This document shows, in pieces, positions 34,369 through 35,378 of a DNA stretch of 35,378 bases (its first letter is position 1; every line of letters begins with the position of its first letter). The position numbers and the translations under genes were made by a program. Below the pieces are notes generated by a model, which saw only the letters and a list, made by a program, of their open reading frames with translations, was not told where the DNA came from and did not search any database. The stretch is from Rhodocyclales bacterium (GTDB lineage: Bacteria > Pseudomonadota > Gammaproteobacteria > Burkholderiales > Rhodocyclaceae). Location: NCBI GenBank assembly GCA_003105015.1, contig PQAF01000026.1, forward strand, positions 1-35,378, in the 5' to 3' direction.

Positions 34369-35378
34369 TGGAACATTTTTTCGCCACCTGCCCGCGCGGG
34401 CTCGAAGCGCAACTGGCCGGGGAACTGGGCGCGGCCGGCGCCACGCGGACCGAAGCCGTCCCGGGCGGCGTCGGCTTCGCCGGCAGCTGGGAAACCTGCT
34501 ATCGCGCCAACCTGTGGAGCCGGATCGCCACGCGCATCCTCTGGCGCGTCGCCCACGGTCCCTACAGGCGCGAGGAGGACATCTACCGCCTGGCGCACGA
34601 TGTGCCCTGGCACGCGCATTTCTCGGTGCGCCGGACGCTGCGCGTTTACATGACGGCCATCCGCAGCCCGCTGAAGAGCATCGACTTCATCACCCTGCGC
34701 ATCAAGGATGCGGTGTGCGACCGTTTCCGCGCCGAAACCGGCGAACGGCCCAGCGTGGATACCGCCGAGCCCAACGTTCGCATCCACGCCTTCCTCACCG
34801 ACCGCGAGGCGACGCTCTATCTCGACACCTCGGGCGAGCCGCTCTACAAGCGCGGCTACAAATACGCTTCGGTCGAGGCCCCTCTGAAGGAAAATCTGGC
34901 GGCAGGCATCCTGCAACTGGCAGGCTGGCAACCGGGCACGCCGCTGCTCGATCCGATGTGCGGCTCGGGCACCTTCCTGCTCGAAGCGGCCCTGATGGCC
35001 CACGACATCGCACCGGGATTGGCGCGCAAGTTCGGCTTTTTCCGCCTGGACAACTTCGATGCGGCGCTCTGGCAGAAACTCCTGACGGAAGCGGAAGGGC
35101 GCAAGAAGCCGGTCGTGCCGCAGCCGATCTTCGGCAGCGACGTCAGCCAGGACCAGGTCGAGCGGGCGCGACAGAATCTCGCCGCGGCCGGGCTGCATGA
35201 ATGCGTGCGTCTGGCGTGCGCCGACATGCTGGTGCGCGCTGCGCCGGCGCCGGAAGGCGTGCTCGTTGCCAACCCGCCCTATGGGGTACGCCTGGAGGAG
35301 GCGGAACGGCTGGCGGCGTTCTATCCGAAGCTGGGCGACGCCCTCAAGCAGCGTTTCGCCGGCTGGCGCTGCTATTTC
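34368..35378 (+). CDS. THUMP-domain class I SAM-dependent RNA methyltransferase, 3' truncated
   Basis: The frame is open from ATG 34368 to the right window edge (337 codons, no stop reached). It begins MEHFFATCPRGLEAQLAGEL and continues with a THUMP-type RNA-binding region (YRANLWSRIATRILWRVAHG, FITLRIKDAVCDRFR, RIHAFLTDREATLYLDTSGEPLYKRGY). A Rossmann methyltransferase domain follows with LLDPMCGSGTFLLEAALMA (SAM loop) and the catalytic NPPYG at 302-306. This matches the RlmL-like half of E. coli RlmKL, which methylates N2 of G2445 in 23S rRNA. Relatives are about 380-390 residues, so some 50 are probably missing. The start overlaps the hemJ stop by one base. Confidence 0.9.
   Translation, partial: MEHFFATCPRGLEAQLAGELGAAGATRTEAVPGGVGFAGSWETCYRANLWSRIATRILWRVAHGPYRREEDIYRLAHDVPWHAHFSVRRTLRVYMTAIRSPLKSIDFITLRIKDAVCDRFRAETGERPSVDTAEPNVRIHAFLTDREATLYLDTSGEPLYKRGYKYASVEAPLKENLAAGILQLAGWQPGTPLLDPMCGSGTFLLEAALMAHDIAPGLARKFGFFRLDNFDAALWQKLLTEAEGRKKPVVPQPIFGSDVSQDQVERARQNLAAAGLHECVRLACADMLVRAAPAPEGVLVANPPYGVRLEEAERLAAFYPKLGDALKQRFAGWRCYF

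Overview
The window is high-GC, densely coded chromosomal DNA from a Gram-negative bacterium. The gene set and protein style (propionyl-CoA carboxylase pair, Isp-type [NiFe]-hydrogenase, group 2 PyrF, NsrR, HemJ, PAS-GGDEF-EAL protein, LivKHMGF transporter) suggest a respiratory betaproteobacterium, most likely of the Rhodocyclales. That placement is inference from gene content; no rRNA or tRNA gene is present to test it.

Layout. 1-3417: propionyl-CoA carboxylase beta (5' end cut by the window) and alpha subunits, separated by a dispersed-repeat-like hairpin. 3488-8432: a class V aminotransferase, two VOC/glyoxalase-fold proteins (one resembling methylmalonyl-CoA epimerase, which would fit the carboxylase), a two-PAS GGDEF-EAL protein and a small lipoprotein. 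8504-9686: pyrF overlapping a one-domain HupH/HyaF-like hydrogenase accessory gene. 9805-14719: a complete hynS-isp1-isp2-hynL operon, i.e. a membrane-associated H2-uptake [NiFe]-hydrogenase whose electrons would pass through an HdrD-like Fe-S protein and a NarI-like cytochrome b. 14851-17400: an accessory islet. A RhuM/Fic-Doc gene sits between the true hynL 3' end and a second, diverged, frameshifted copy of that end; a lower-GC stretch with two orphan genes follows. 17409-23718: lgt, a ribbon-helix-helix/ParE-like toxin-antitoxin pair with an operator-like palindrome, ilvD, a conserved unknown, a DUF255 thioredoxin-fold protein carrying an in-frame copy of a palindromic repeat, and a small cytochrome c. 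23848-28646: livK-livHMGF ABC transporter. 28653-30871: divergent nsrR and a DUF59/DUF2249/membrane-protein operon whose promoter carries NsrR-like half-sites. 30868-35378: on the minus strand, a ferredoxin-type flavin reductase overlapping an HDOD protein; on the plus strand, an atypical SDR, hemJ and an RNA methyltransferase cut by the window end.

The genes suggest flexible respiration (H2 oxidation, nitric oxide response), propionate or odd-chain acid use, and branched-chain amino acid synthesis and uptake. The most unusual structures are the duplicated hydrogenase 3' end flanking the RhuM-Fic gene, the repeat hairpin inside the DUF255 coding sequence, and the NsrR-type promoter driving a poorly described three-gene unit.
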